A DNA stretch of 64,000 nt from Bathymodiolus brooksi (lineage: Eukaryota; Mollusca; Bivalvia; Mytilida; Modiolidae): positions 21,685,804-21,749,803 of the forward strand of contig OY804579.1 of assembly GCA_963680875.1 (NCBI GenBank). The letters run 5' to 3'. Positions 24,420 through 37,727 of this stretch are shown here, one piece after another. A model generated the notes under the pieces. That model saw only the letters and a list, made by a program, of their open reading frames with translations, ran no database searches and was not told where the DNA came from. The translations under genes and the position numbers were made by a program. Positions within the stretch are counted from its first letter, which is position 1. Every line of letters begins with the position of its first letter.

Positions 24420-27400
24420 CAAGTTTTCTAAGTTGGCTGCAGACACGTTTCCAATGTCAACTTTATAATCTCTTGTTTCTTAAGTGATGTAGAGATTAAA
24501 GGTGCATGTCTTTGTAGAAATTCTTTTATTCTGAACTTTTGTTCTTTTATTTGTTTGACTGTTATTGTGTTTTATATCAGGATCGAGTAATGTCTAGCAT
24601 GAATGCTAAACACCCGCCCTAATGGCTATGTCTTTAAGTTGATTAAGTGTTAACACAACTGAGTACACTGGAAGGGCGGGATTTGTAATCTTCTGAAACA
24701 CCTGATATCAATTACAATTATATATGGGAGTTGTATTTGTCCATAAATGCCCTCTTAGGTCGTTCAGTTTATCTCAATTTATATTTTATATGGATTGTAC
24801 TATGGCTACCCGTTGCTACAACCATTTGCAGTTTACAATCATGTCATGAAAATGTTTGATCATGCAATTTAGACGAAGGTATTTATCTTATTTTCTAGTG
24901 GTCATACAATAGTGATCATACAAAGTAAACAGATTACTACATAACTGTTGTTACTTTTAACGTTTGTGCATGTGTACACTGATCCGCAACATTATTTTAG
25001 TATAGAGCTAGGTGTGTGTCAAAGTATCCTCTGGCGCCTTATCGTTTTATGAGTGGTGAAATACTGTGCATAGCTAGGGAAATCAAGGGTTATGAATATA
25101 AGGCCATATCATATAAATTGTCTCGATATGCAGAAAACATAATTAGGTCATTGCATTCCTGTAATTTGTGACATAATTTTGTTCTGTGTATAATAATTAT
25201 AATGGTTACAAATATAAGTGTTTTGACTTTTAAAATGTTTACCAGACAATGAAAAAATTGAAAACGTAATATTGACATGGAAAAGCCACTATAATAGCAA
25301 ATTTGCTTTAATGATATAAAGACCATTAGTATGACTTTCTCATGTGAAATTTAAAACCTCCAAAATATTTCTTTAATATAATATTCGTGGAAAAATCCGT
25401 AAGTGTATTAAATATTTCTGAACATGGTTAGCCAGGAATGTTTCATCAGACAAAAACCAACTTATCATTGATGAGTATCAACTTTGTAGGTAAATATCAG
25501 TTTACTTTCATCACCCTTTAACACCTGGAAATATAAAATAGTTGGAAAGTCATGAATTTTCTCCTCTGCTTCATATTTAATATAAAGTTTGGAAAGATAT
25601 ATATCATGAAAATCATTGATGCTGAAATTGAAAAGGTTAAAACAAAAATAGTAGCATAAATATGTTTTAGTACGATGTATTTTTATATGCATTTTGAAAT
25701 GAAAGATTTACCAAATAAAAATTAAACAAAGGATGGGATACTCTGCCTAGCTTTGATATTTGATATATATTCACTGTTGCACATAGATATGCATACATTG
25801 TCCTGGTCAAATTTTAGTCCTCTTATTCATCCGACACACAGCCCAAGCTTTGATTAAGTGTCATTTGATCTTGATTTCCCTTAATCTTCTTTATCCAACT
25901 TTTTTTGCCTGTAATATCTATTTTTTTAATGTTGGATAAATGGGAAAATGTTGATATCATTAGATCAATCGGATTACCCAAAAAATAAAGCATACTCTGG
26001 ACTGGGTTGATATATACATTTGTAACTACCAACTCAGATATTACATCAGACTTTAAGGAATACAAAGATAGAAAATAAACATTTATACTATGATGGCAAT
26101 TTGAGAAAATTAAAAAGATATTTGGGGCGATATTGTGGCAAATAGAAAGATTGAAATAGTAACCTGATATGTTATACATGTATATAAATGCAAGATCGTG
26201 TTGACAAATGCAATCTAATCAGTGTTGTTAGAAGCTAAAATTATTAAGAAGCCAAATGATACACAACATTATATAATCATATTAACCTGAAGTTATAATT
26301 GACTAAGAGAATAATCCATTTCAAATAATTATGTTCGTTGAAACTAAAATTACGTAATTGTTACCTAGCATTTGCACAAATATTTGAAGTTGTTTCAAAT
26401 TAAGATATCAAATATATGTTCCCACTGCAATTTCTTAATTGTGATTGTGTGATGTTTGAGCTCTTCTTATTAGTTGTTTTCGTATTCTGTCTTTCGCCAA
26501 CAATTAACATTTCTATCTTCTAGTTCTAGACCAATTTTGTCTCAAAAAATAGCTTCCTCATTATGTTGTTGATTTCACAAATGATACGAACGACATAGAG
26601 TATGTCTTCTGATTGGCCGGAATATGAAAATCGTATCTATTCGAGATGCTACTGTGGTATAAATAATCAATGGGTGGTTCTCAAGGACATTTTCTTAAAT
26701 ACATCCGCTACGATATCCGTATAGCTGCCATAGACTATAAAGGTTTGCTTAACTCAAATGTTAATTGACAAGAACTTAGCAAGAGCTACACGACAGGTGT
26801 AATTAGTCGATCATTGTCTGTTGACTTGTCCTGTGTCTATTGACCATTGTATTGTCTGTTGGTAATGTTTCTCGGTACACATATTAAATATTTATACAGT
26901 GTGTAGTTTGTTTACGCTTAAGTATATTCCGCTTATGTATGCCACATGTATGTCACAGAATAAGTAGGCCTACATATGTAACATACAGACACATGTTCAT
27001 TTTTATCCATATTGCCTGTTTCACAAATATCAGATACATAATCGAACATATATTAACTTATAAATGTTCCCGTGTGCTCACTATCCACGTTGCCCTCATA
27101 TATAAAATAAATAAAGTCGAAAAGGGGTAATACAGCAGCACTCTCTTATTCGACCACTTTCTATGTTGTGTCCTTGAAAGAGAGGTGATCTCTCTTTACT
27201 GGTATTTTATTATCTCAGTTCATATTTAATTTGGCTTGATAACAGGGCTCGTCTTTGGTGAGAGGGACCTTATGAGAAGGGCACTACTGTATCTTGATCA
27301 TATGTCAGTCGCAAATATATCATTATGTGCATCACGTGTGGTGTTGAGCAAAATGTTGCATAGGAAAACCAGCTGATTGTACCAGTAGGCGTTTCTATCA

Positions 27401-27707
27401 AAGGTTTTCTATTGAATTCAATTGTCACACACAAGATGGTGAATAGAACTTTTAAGCAGTTATTTGGCTTACACTGGGTAATAATAGAAAATCAATTTTA
27501 CATATGTGAACCAAGAAATATATGAGCGGCATATAAGTAATAAACATTTCAAGAGTGTTAGAGGCATATGTGATTGATATGCAAGAAAAGAGAAAATTGG
27601 TCCTATATATCAAGCATGATTGCTGCGGTTACTTGTTTTCAAATGTCTGTGCCTAATTTATAGCACCTAGATTCGTTGCATATTATTACATATTGGGTCT
27701 CTTTCAG
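24420..27707. other. Intron 1 distal part, no element recognised
   Basis: AT-rich. At 24616-24683 'cacccgccct' and 'agggcggg' form a spaced inverted repeat of about 65 bases. Otherwise no exon, RNA gene or known repeat that I can support. Confidence 0.5.
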
Positions 27708-27801
27708 AATTTATTTGATGCCTGATGAACGAAGATACCTGCAATCCAAATTTAAAAAGAAAACGAACAATCCAAAATTTGAAGAGAGTTATGTCTTTCA
27801 G
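27708..27801 (+). CDS. SYT15: SYT15-like exon 2: C2A strands 3-4
   Basis: The acceptor is CTCTTTCAG (ends 27707) and the donor is CAG|GTATGT. One base completes the Arg codon split with exon 1, then 31 codons follow, ending on a codon boundary. The peptide IYLMPDERRYLQSKFKKKT, then NNPKFEESYVFQ, is the classic C2A stretch with the basic KKKT turn and NPxFxE motif. The downstream intron begins in phase 0 and carries the 49-bp minisatellite. Confidence 0.9.
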
Positions 27802-28249
27802 GTATGTTTTGATAGCATTGATATTGATAGATTATTATATAGATTATTTCGTGTTCGTTTCGTTGATATTGGGGGAATGGGAATTGTCGTTCACCATCAA
27901 AACTATTTAAAATTTCCTTCTTTTTTTTATTCTTTTTGTGGCCACCATCAAATTTTATACTGCTGACATAATTGCATATCACCGAAAAAAGACCACAACA
28001 CATAACGCTGGAAATCCAGGCCCTGGTTGGGACAGGCACAAAAATATGGCGGATTCTGACTATCACTTTGGTATCTCCAAACCCTCCCCTCTTGATAGCT
28101 GGATCTGCTTTTCCGGGTAGACAACCAATAATACTAAATGTCGTGTCATAAATGAAATATTGTTGGAAAACTGTCAAAATGTTCACATAAATTTTGTCCT
28201 TCTTAACATACACCAAGCATATTTTTTCCCAACATATCCAACTCTTACT

Positions 28250-30205
28250 TTTCATATCAGCCTCTGGTAACATGACCTTCTGAACAAGAACTCTTAACTC
28301 AGTTATCAGCCTCTGGTAACACGACCTTCTGAACAAGACCTCTTAACTCAGTTATCAGCCTCTGGTAAAACGACCTTCTGAACAAAACCTCTTAACTCAG
28401 TTATCAGCCTCTGGCAACACGATCTTCTGAACAAGACCTCTTAACTCAGTTATCAGCCTCTGGTAACACGACCTTCTGAACAAGACCTCTTATCTCAGTT
28501 ATCAGCCTCTGGTAACACGACCTTCTGAACAAGACCTCTTAACTCAGTTATCAGACTCTGGTAACACGACCTTCTGAACAAGACCTCTTATCTCAGTTAT
28601 CAGCCTCTGGTAAAACGACCTTCTGAACAAGACCTCTTATCTCAGTTATCAGCCTCTGGTAACACGACCTTATGAACAAGACCTCTTAACTCAGTTATCA
28701 GCCTCTGGTAACACGACCTTCTGAACAAGACCTCTTATCTCAGTTATCAGCCTCTGGTAACATGGCCTTCTGAACAAGACCTCTTATCTCAGTTATCAGC
28801 CTCTGGTAACACGACCTTCTGAACAAGATCTCTTAACTCAGTTATCAGCCTCTGGTAAAACGACCTTCTGAACAAGACCTCTTAACTCAGTTATCAGCCT
28901 CTGGTAACACGACCTTCTGAACAAGACCTCTTAACTCAGTTATCATCCTCTGGTAACACGACCTTCTGAACAAGACCTCTTAACTCAGTTATCAGCCTCT
29001 GGTAACACGACCTTCCGAACAAGACCTCTTAACTCAGTTATCAGCCTCTGGTAACACGACCTTCTGAACAAGACCTCTTATCTTAGTTATCAGCCTCTGG
29101 TAACACGACCTTCTGAACAAGACCTCTTAACTCAGTTATCAGCCTCTGGTAACACGACCTTCTGAACAAGACCTCTTAACTCAGTTATCAGCCTCTGGTA
29201 ACACGACCTTCTGAACAAGACCTCTTATCTCAGTTATCAGCCTCTGGTAACACGACCTTCTGAACAAGACCTCTTAACTCAGTTATCAGCCTCTGGTAAC
29301 ACGACCTTCTGAACAAGACCTCTTAACTCAGTTATCAGCCTCTGGTAACACGACCTTCTGAACAAGACCTCTTATCTTAGTTATCAGCCCCTGGTAACAC
29401 GACCTTCTGAACAAGACCTCTTAACTCAGTTATCAGCCTCTGGTAACACGACCTTCTGAACAAGACCTCTTATCTCAGTTATCAGCTTCTGATAACACGA
29501 CCTTCTGAACAAGTCCTCTTAACTCAGTTATCAGCCTCTGGTAACACGACTTTCTGAACAAGACCTCTTAACTCAGTTATCAGTTTCTGGTAACACGACC
29601 TTCTGAACAAGACCTCTTAACTCAGTTATCAGCCTCTGGTAACACGACCTTCTGAACAAGACCTCTTAACTCAGTTATCAGCCTCTGGTAACACGACCTT
29701 CTGAACAAGACCTCTTATCTCAGTTATCAGCCTCTGGTAACACGACCTTCTGAACAAGACCTCTTATCTTAGTTATCAGCCCCTGGTAACACGACCTTCT
29801 GAACAAGACCTCTTAACTCAGTTATCAGCCTCTGGTAACACGACCTTCTGAACAAGACCTCTTATCTCAGTTATCAGCCTCTGATAACACGACCTTCTGA
29901 ACAAGTCCTCTTAACTCAGTTATCAGCCTCTGGTAACACGACTTTCTGAACAAGACCTCTTAACTCAGTTATCAGTTTCTGGTAACACGACCTTCTGAAC
30001 AAGACCTCTTAACTCAGTTATCAGCCTCTGGTAACACGACCTTCTGAACAAGACCTCTTAACTCAGTTATCAGCCTCTGGTAACACGACCTTCTGAACAC
30101 AGTTATTCTACTATTTGTGACTTACTTTTCATATCAGCCTCTGGTAACACACTTGACCTTCTGAACAAGACCTCTTAACTCAGTTATTCTACTATTTGTG
30201 ATACA
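28250..30205. repeat. 49-bp minisatellite, 38 copies, in intron 2
   Basis: 'cctctggtaacacgacctt', 'ctgaacaagacctctta' and '(a/t)(a/c)tcagttatcag' recur from 28261 to 30074 at exactly 49-base steps (37 intervals, no net indel). A partial extra unit lies near 30137. A block of eight units is itself duplicated: 'cttatcttagttatcagccc' at 29371 and 29763, and 'cagtttctgg' at 29581 and 29973, each 392 bases apart. Confidence 0.97.
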
Positions 30206-31790
30206 TTTAATTTTTTGTAATTATTAAAGATGAAATATCATCAAATTTGATTATTTCAATATTCTATCTCCAAGAGAAGCTAGTGTCTGTCGCGCCGAAT
30301 TAATCAAATTTATCCTCTTCGAGTCGATCAAGTAGATTCTTTGCCATTGTTAACACGAACAACTATAATTATTTGATATATAACACCGACGTGAATATTA
30401 AATATTATACTATTAAGGTTTCTGTGATATGTATGTCTATAGGTGTAAGATATCGTTTAATATATGGTGTCCACCTGACCTTTTAGCCGTATATTTTGGT
30501 CAATCAGTGAACGATTAAATAAAGACTGATTCACACGATATGGGGAATTGGAGTAAATGTTTCAAAATGATAAACATCTGCCAGTTTGCTTTATGCCTCG
30601 ACTACGATGAAGATAAAATACAAAATATGGAAATACTGCAATAGCTAAAATCCTAATAAACCAAATACACAAAATAAACAAAACTACACCGGTGAAACGT
30701 ACACCAAATAACTACACTGACTACAATAAGAATAAACAGAATAACACCAGGGAATCGTAAACACAAACACTACGATAATTGCAATCAACAATAAACAAGA
30801 CAACATCAGTGAAACGTAAACTCAAGCAACAATTATACAATAATAAAACATAAATTGGACAGCGTTATATGCTACAAATAACCGGAATGAGACTAGATGC
30901 CACGAAATGAGTTTCTTGTCAGGTAATTAAAGTCGAACACTGGAAATAAAAGGCATAATTATAGAATTGGAATAGGACAACCCAAATCATTAAGTAGTAG
31001 ATAATTGGTGTACGAATATAGGTGAACTTTGTCAAGGTTCTACATTAATATTCCTGTAGGGGCACTATGTTTGCCTCATGAACTTACAAAATGCTACAAA
31101 CGTCCAATATCATTATGAATGAGGAGTTTTACTATACATATGCTTTCCGTTGATTAACAGTGGAAATGTTAGATTCCTAAATAATGCACAATACAGAATG
31201 TTGGAACATACAACATAATGCAATTAGGATAAATATTATTCACGAACCACGTGCATTACAGAAAACGAACACATAAGACAAAATAGATATGAAACGGTGT
31301 CTATGATTTTTAATTATGTTCACAAAGACATATATACAGACTGATGAATAGAAAGACCAGGAAGTCCTATTATTTACGATGAATATCTTCCACATACGCC
31401 CCCCTTGCAAACAACATTGTCTGCCAAATGTTCCATCAAACCATCTATTTTATCATTCAGCTTCAGAGTTACTTTGACACTCATTACTACAGGGATTGTG
31501 TGGATCGGATGTGGATACTGTAAAATTCTAAAGATCTTTTACAATCAAGATTCCTCTCCTCATGCAATATCATCAAAACTTTTTACTTCTGTAACCTCTA
31601 CATATATATCTCTCAGATGATAGATATTCGAGAGCTATGATTTCCATGATAGATGATTGCTGCTAAGGAGGAAGCTACTGAGTCAAGAGTTCCCAGTTAT
31701 TGAGTTGAAGTCGTCACTTATAAAGTTGCAGAATATCTGTGTCACGAATGATCCTTTCCTCGTTTATGACGTATGACCAGATTTGTATCA
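30206..31790. other. Intron 2 distal part, no feature
   Basis: AT-rich; loosely repeated 'aacaccagtgaaacgtaaac' phrases at 30680-30830 suggest a decayed ~70-base tandem repeat. Confidence 0.45.
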
Positions 31791-31794
31791 CGAC

Positions 31795-31985
31795 AGGTGT
31801 CACTAGTGGAGCAGGAACTGATTACCCTTCCGTTGAACTCCGGTTTTTTGTGGGGTTCGTTTTGTACAGTATTTAGTTATATGCATAGTATGCTATGGAT
31901 AATTGTTTTGTTCTTTTGGGTTTTTTTCATATTGGTTATTGTATTGTCTGTCCTTAGATTTACGGCTTCTGATATAAATTCAAGT
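31795..31985 (+). mobile_element. Family C copy
   Basis: 'cactagtggagcaggaactg', 'gttttttgtggggttcgttt', 'ggttattgtattgtctgtcc' and 'agatttacggcttctgat'. Confidence 0.65.
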
Positions 31986-32173
31986 TTTTCCGAGAAAGCC
32001 CAGTTTTGGGAACTTTTTATTCAAGCTACTTCAATGTTATATGATAGCTAAATGTATATATTAAATCTATGGAATGTTATTGGCTTGTTTATGATTGCGA
32101 ACATTAATTGAGGTGTCATTAGGTGATAGATAAACAACAAATAACCACTCATTGTTCACAAGATATTAATAAT

Positions 32174-32500
32174 TCAATGCCCCACCTTTACAGGATTCGC
32201 TTAGGTCATTTCAGGACATAATATTTATACTTTAATCCGCCATCTTTACAGGCTGCGCATATCATTTCAAGACTTATAGTTATACTTTAATCCGCAGTCT
32301 TTGTAGGTTTCATACAGGTCATTTCAGGACATAATAGTTATATTTCAATCTGCCATTTTTACAGGTTTCACATATATCACTGCCGGACAATATAATAATA
32401 TGCTTCAATTTGCCATTTTCCAGGTTTCACAGGTTTCTGGACAATATAATAATATGCTTCAATCTGCCATTGTTTTAGGTTTCACATAGATCACTTCAGG
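32174..32500 (+). repeat. Six tandem copies of the exon 3 splice-acceptor region
   Basis: Units of about 54-59 bases each carry 'tcaatctgccattttt', a YAG, then 'gtttcacat' and 'cattcaggacataat' variants. Acceptor AGs are at about 32192, 32251, 32306, 32364, 32423 and 32478. The sixth is the real exon 3 boundary; the others are degenerate duplicates, each including some former exon bases. Confidence 0.85.
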
Positions 32501-32649
32501 ATAGAGTCTTAAAATTTACAGTTTACGATGTTGATCGACACAAACGCCATAACGTGATTGGTCATGCTCTTTATCAACTTAAGGAACATGATGGTGAAAG
32601 TAATGAGCGACTTGTAGTGTGGAGAGACTTGGAAAAAGAATGTACCGAA
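32479..32649 (+). CDS. SYT15: SYT15-like exon 3: end of C2A
   Basis: The acceptor is TGTTTTAG (AG at 32477-32478) and the donor is GAA|GTAAGT. There are 57 codons, phase 0 at both ends. It begins VSHRSLQDRVLKFTVYDVDR and continues through HKRHNVIGHALYQLKEHDG to VVWRDLEKECTE. Loop 3 keeps YDVD, but the third Ca2+ ligand is Asn (RHN instead of the usual HD). A second in-frame AG at 32498-32500 (CTTCAG) could give a form seven residues shorter. Five tandem relics of the same acceptor region lie just upstream (32170-32460). Acceptors 4 and 5 of that series run into stops in this frame, so the sixth was chosen. Confidence 0.9.
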
Positions 32650-33267
32650 GTAAGTTGTGTATTATTATCGGTAATCTGGACATTTTTTTTCTTTGATCTC
32701 AACAAAAATCATATTGTCAGTATACAAACTGGCTTTGATAATGAATATTATCTGTCAGTTTGAGTCAAAACACATAATGACGTTACCAAACAGATACAAT
32801 AACGTCCGTTTTGAAGGTCTCGAATCGCTGTGATACTAACGATAATGTATTTCTCGATTTTCAAAACTGACGTTATTCTATATACGTATGACGAGATATA
32901 GCACACATTTACTTGTTATATAAAAACAATTAAATGGACTTAACCTACTAGACAAAATATCTGACCTGAACATTGGTTTCGGTAACATAGGTTTAATGTC
33001 CTGTATTAGCATTGTGATATCTTGCACGGATCGGATAATATATCCGAAATAAATGTTCCCAAGTACGAAAATTAGCAATCGTAACACATCATTCAATTTA
33101 GTGAGTGCTTGGTGTTCAAAGCCAAGTGAGCAATTTTTGCATCTATATCATGGCGAGAACAGGCTACTTTGATTCACTTCAAAGAAGAGACTAGATTACC
33201 ATTTTGGTCATATGTTTTGTGTTTATGGAATATTACAGTGACGACATTTAAGTCTATATTTCACAAG

Positions 33268-33450
33268 GGGCTGTCGTGGTCATGATTGTATTGTAGTTGG
33301 ATTTACCTGTGTGTTCGGTGCCTAACACCACTAAAGTGGTGCGATCGAATCCCGCTCATGTCGAGGTGTACTCGATACAACTTTATGTGATAAATATTTT
33401 CAGTGATTTGCGACGGGTCGATTATTTTTTCCGGGTACTTCGGTATCCTA
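33268..33450 (+). mobile_element. SINE family A with head
   Basis: 'ggggctgtcgtggtcatgat', 'gttggatttacctgtgtgtt', a B-box-like 'gatcgaatcccgctcatg' and 'gtgtactcgatacaac'. It lacks the 3' tail. Confidence 0.75.
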
Positions 33451-34545
33451 TATTTCACACCATGGTCTTGAAGTGAACTCCTGATCAAAATATTCGTAGT
33501 CATATCTCAAGGATAAGTTCGTCATAAGTATATCAATAGATTTCTATTTGAAACACAATACAAAGATGTTTACTCTTAAAATGACCAGGTGTTTTTGTCT
33601 GACAAGAAATACTAGAAATGTTGCTACCAATTACAAATATTAAATAGATTCCATATATTGAAGAAAGCTAGGTCAATTGTTGTACCTTGTGGGACTTCTA
33701 CCATCGGAACAACATAATTAGTTCTTTTATCTTTCCATTTAAATGACAATTCTCATAAAAGAATGGCTTAATTTGTCTCTGGGTAATTGTAGTATGCGTT
33801 TAAAAACCGATTCTATATTTTTATTTGACTTGTATTATAAGATACAGCTGTAACCTTTTGATAGCTCATGTATAACGATCATTAGCTGATGGTCCTTCCA
33901 TTAAAAAAACAAATAGATGGTACTAAGTTGGTATTTTTTATTACTCTATTGATATGAGAATTGCTTCTGTGTGAATAACATGGTACAATCCGTACTACGT
34001 TCTGCCTATGTGTCAAGGCTACAAAATTATTGTTCTTATTATCACTTTGCGTCATAGGTACATTGTTAATGCAATACCTGGTACATCATTGTGTTTATTC
34101 TGTTTCTTTTTTGTTTTGTATCTACGACTGACCTAATCATACGTCTAAGCGAAGCCCTTTTTATTTTCATCGTCAAGGCGAAATGCATTTTGATGAATCT
34201 TTATTTTGATATATTTTAAAAAGAATGATATAAATGTAAATAAACACCAAAAGCTAATGAGCAATAATATATGATTGTTTCTGGTCTTTATCTGACAGTC
34301 ACACAAAATTCTTCAATGATGCATCTAATGTGTTTTCACCTCATATAAACGCCAAACATTGCATTTGGTTCTATTCTATCTTATAAGCAGGGCAATTAGA
34401 AATAGAATATGCTTTATTTGACTGAATTTAATGTGTGTGATATCTGACAAACATGTTATACAAACATCTCTTCAGAGGATGTGTTTACAATTGTTGAAGG
34501 GGTGCATTTCTACATTGGGGTTTTTTCTCCAAAGTTATAGATAAA
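33451..34545. other. No recognisable feature
   Basis: AT-rich intron 3 sequence; nothing supported. Confidence 0.5.
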
Positions 34546-34700
34546 AACGTAGATATCTAATTTAGTGCGCTCGACGTGTTTCTGGAAGAACCCTAATCAG
34601 GTGACGCTCAAGGTCAAAGGTTATATAAAAGTCTTTAGGAGCAAGAAAAACAAAGGTTCTACATAAGGTTAAGGTTATATAGGCATAGGGAAGAGGAACC
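34546..34700 (-). mobile_element. Family B partial copy
   Basis: On +: 'aaaacgtagatatctaattt', 'gtttctggaagaaccctaat' and 'aaaagtctttaggagcaag'. The CTGATGA equivalent is CTGATTA here. Confidence 0.6.
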
Positions 34701-35638
34701 TTGAATTTAACATTTATATTTATTGATTGTCACTTCCCCTGTTAGATTTAATATGTTTAAGTTAATCTTCATGCCATGATATGACTGAAATATTTCCGAT
34801 GATAGCTGTCAACAAAACATAATATAAATGTATAGACATAAATTGAACGACATAGATGTAATTCAAATCAATGTAGTTCATATGAAATTCTTTCATAGAA
34901 AAAAAGAAGAATATATATTTCATATTAATCTGGATTTCCAATTCAAGAAGTAATTAATTCCCATAAAGTATTATTTAATAGCAAAAATCCCATAAATTTC
35001 ATTTGAATAAAAACATACAACAAATATATCTGATTTTATTGGTCTATTTGTTTTGACATTTCAAATGTTGTTTTATTAAATAGACAAAATTTTTTAAAAA
35101 AACAAACAAACAAAAAAAACTCATTTGTGGTTACCTTAACAACTTTTTCTCCAAGACGTTATATATCATTAGCCAGCCTTTACTGTCATAATTATTAACT
35201 CTTCCATACAAATTTACGGCATTATGTTTTGCTTTGTTCCATTTATCATTATTATTGCTTTATTTTCTTCTTTCTGTCTCAAATGCTTGAAGTTGTATGC
35301 AGTAGTTTTCAGAAACAAGTAAATCAGATGTACATTTGGGTACTTGGCCTATCCCTCGAGGCACATAATGGTATGTTTGCGTAGGAAACCCGCTGATTAA
35401 TTTTTAATATGGATCTCAAAGTAGGCTTTATTTTATTATTGGGATCCTAAAGGTTACTATGTACCATACCAAATGTAGCGCAATGTTTATTTTTAGTAAT
35501 TTTGTCGAGACATTGCTAAGCAGTACCCATCTTTAATGTAGATCCAATAGGGTTTTAAAGGCATTTTGAACTAATCACAATTCGGTTATTTCCTCATTCA
35601 TGACTTATCACCGGGTTTGTAACAAGAGTAGCACGACC
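34701..35638. other. No recognisable feature
   Basis: AT-rich intron 3 sequence with an A-rich run near 35095-35120; nothing supported. Confidence 0.5.
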
Positions 35639-35639
35639 A

Positions 35640-35830
35640 GTGTAACCAGTGAAGCATAACTGCTACCCTTCGGAGCACCCAAGTTCACCTCAGATTTTTA
35701 GTGGGATTCGTGTTGCTCAATCTTTGGTTTTCTATGTAATGTTTTGTAGATCATTTATAGATCATCATCCTTTTTGTCTTGTCCTTCTTAGATGTACAGC
35801 TCTGATTACCCATTTAATAACTTCAAACTT
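35640..35830 (+). mobile_element. Family C copy
   Basis: 'gtgaagcataactgctaccc', 'ttcggagcacccaagttcac', 'gtgggattcgtgttgctcaa' and 'attacccatttaataacttc'. A family D-like tail ('attaccccctctgttttc') follows near 35950. Confidence 0.6.
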
Positions 35831-36924
35831 ACGTTATCAATAATAAATCATCTCGTAGATCCATAATGATGGTGACCAACCCTACTTATCTCTTGTATTC
35901 TTGGTAGCCCAAACGTGTGTAAATGGGTGTCTATGGATTATCCATTCTCTATTACCCCCTCTGTTTTCATTAACGTTTATTTAGCAGATTCTGTAGCTGG
36001 AAGACCTCTACATATATATACATTACCATTTTCCATAGGACTTGATATTAATAATAATAAATTTCAGTCGACTGTGTTGCAATCCTGCATTTGAAATCGG
36101 TCAAATTCAAATATTATTCTGTATAGTGTATGTGGTAAATTAAGCGAAAAAATTAACGTAGATAATACATTGTACTTGATTGCTATCTTTATTACAATCA
36201 CAATGAAAATAATTTTAATCTCATTTTTCATGTAATATGTGGAGATGAGAAGTAATTTCAATGCATAAATTCATAGATTGTCCATTGATTCTATGGTAAA
36301 AATTGTTTGTTTAAAGTAATATTAATATCAGACTCCACAGCTTACCATTCTTTGGAACGCTTCTAATCAAATATTCTTTGTGCGTGTCTTGAACGCATAT
36401 TGGAAAAATTACTACCAGACGTCTTCGATGAAGACTTCGCCATTTCATATTAACTCAAGTGCTTCTTCCTTCCTGTTTTCGTGTAGGTCGATATTCACAG
36501 TCCACATTATTTTGTTAAATATTAAACCATGCTGCAATTACTTTAATTATTTACTTCGTGTGTTATTTCAGGTGCATAGGAAAACAATTTGTGTTTGACA
36601 GCGCATTATGTAATATATATTCCCTTGGAAAGTCTATAATAGTCTGTTAAAAGGAAATTAATTTTCAAACACCTCGATAAGGCAGTTCTGTTTCAATATT
36701 TCGTTTTATGAAATCCGAGCTATATGTTTTCTTGTGATAAAAGACACAAATACACATCAGAGGAAACAATCCGGCTATATCAAACACCACCAGTCAACAC
36801 ACAAAACCAAATAACACGAAAGGCCGACAAGCTAACAGAGACCTCCATAAAATAGTAAGAATGAGATAAGGTGCTTTAAATGGGTCAATAAATCCTACGC
36901 AATACTTGCTATTCGTCGAAAATT

Positions 36925-37078
36925 CCTTATTTATTGTCCATTCTTGATTGACCCTTCGGTTTTCTCTTCAAGTTATTTGGCTTACCAATCTTTCAATTTT
37001 GAGTGTACCTGATGAGGATTATCCTAGAAACGCCGCGCGCACTAAATTTGATATCTACGTTTTATTACATTAAATAAA
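36925..37078 (+). mobile_element. Family D tail joined to family B motif
   Basis: 'tccattcttgattgaccctt' and 'cggttttctct' (family D) run into 'aatctttcaattttgagtgt' and the B motif ACCTGATGAGGATTATCCTA, then GAAACGCCGCGCGCACTAAA. In this copy the bases between CTGATG and GAAA can pair as AGGA/TCCT. Confidence 0.6.
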
Positions 37079-37554
37079 ACTAAAATGAATTTTCCTTAGG
37101 CATGAAAAATGGCCTTCGTGGCTCTCATCATGTTGGACTTGCATCTGTTTATGCAATAATTGTCTACCACCACTAACACTTGTGAGTTCTATTTTCCCGC
37201 AGATAGGGCAAATTGGCATTAATCACTCGTAACCCTAAGCTTAACCCTATGACATATATAAACTTATTTGTGTGTTTCTTGGTGTATTTCTTGCGATAGC
37301 TTTATTCCATGTCTGGTTGAGAAAAGTAATGGTAGACATATTCATGATGACATCAAACACACATATTAACACTTATTGTTACATTTAGATAAATGACGTA
37401 GATGTAAATATAAATTATTTTATGGAATGTAGCCAACGTGCAGAATGCATGGCCTATAATTAAATCCAATCTATAGTAGAGTTCTAATTGTTGATGGGCA
37501 TTATTACACTTATGGTTCCTTTTTTCATGTTATTTGAGTTACACAGTGCCGGTT

Positions 37555-37727
37555 AGGTTGAGGTTTAATGGTGCTTAACGCCACTTTCAGCAATATTTCA
37601 GTTATATCGTGGCGGTCAGTTTTATTGGTGGAGGAAACCGGAGTACCAAGTGAAAACCACCGACCTGTCGCAAGTCACTGACAAACTTCATCACGCTATG
37701 TTGTATCAAGTACACCTCGCCATGACA
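37555..37727 (-). mobile_element. SINE family A
   Basis: On +: 'atggtgcttaacgccacttt', 'atcgtggcggtcagttttat', 'gaccgacctg'-type core ('accaccgacctgtcgcaagt') and 'caagtacacctcgccatga'. Confidence 0.78.

Noticed and set aside
27752..28336. 194-codon - strand ORF
   Set aside because: It is antisense to SYT15-like exon 2 and runs into the 49-bp array; no family resemblance.
28250..30205. CRISPR-like array
   Set aside because: Units are contiguous with no unique spacers and the context is a eukaryotic intron, so this is a minisatellite.
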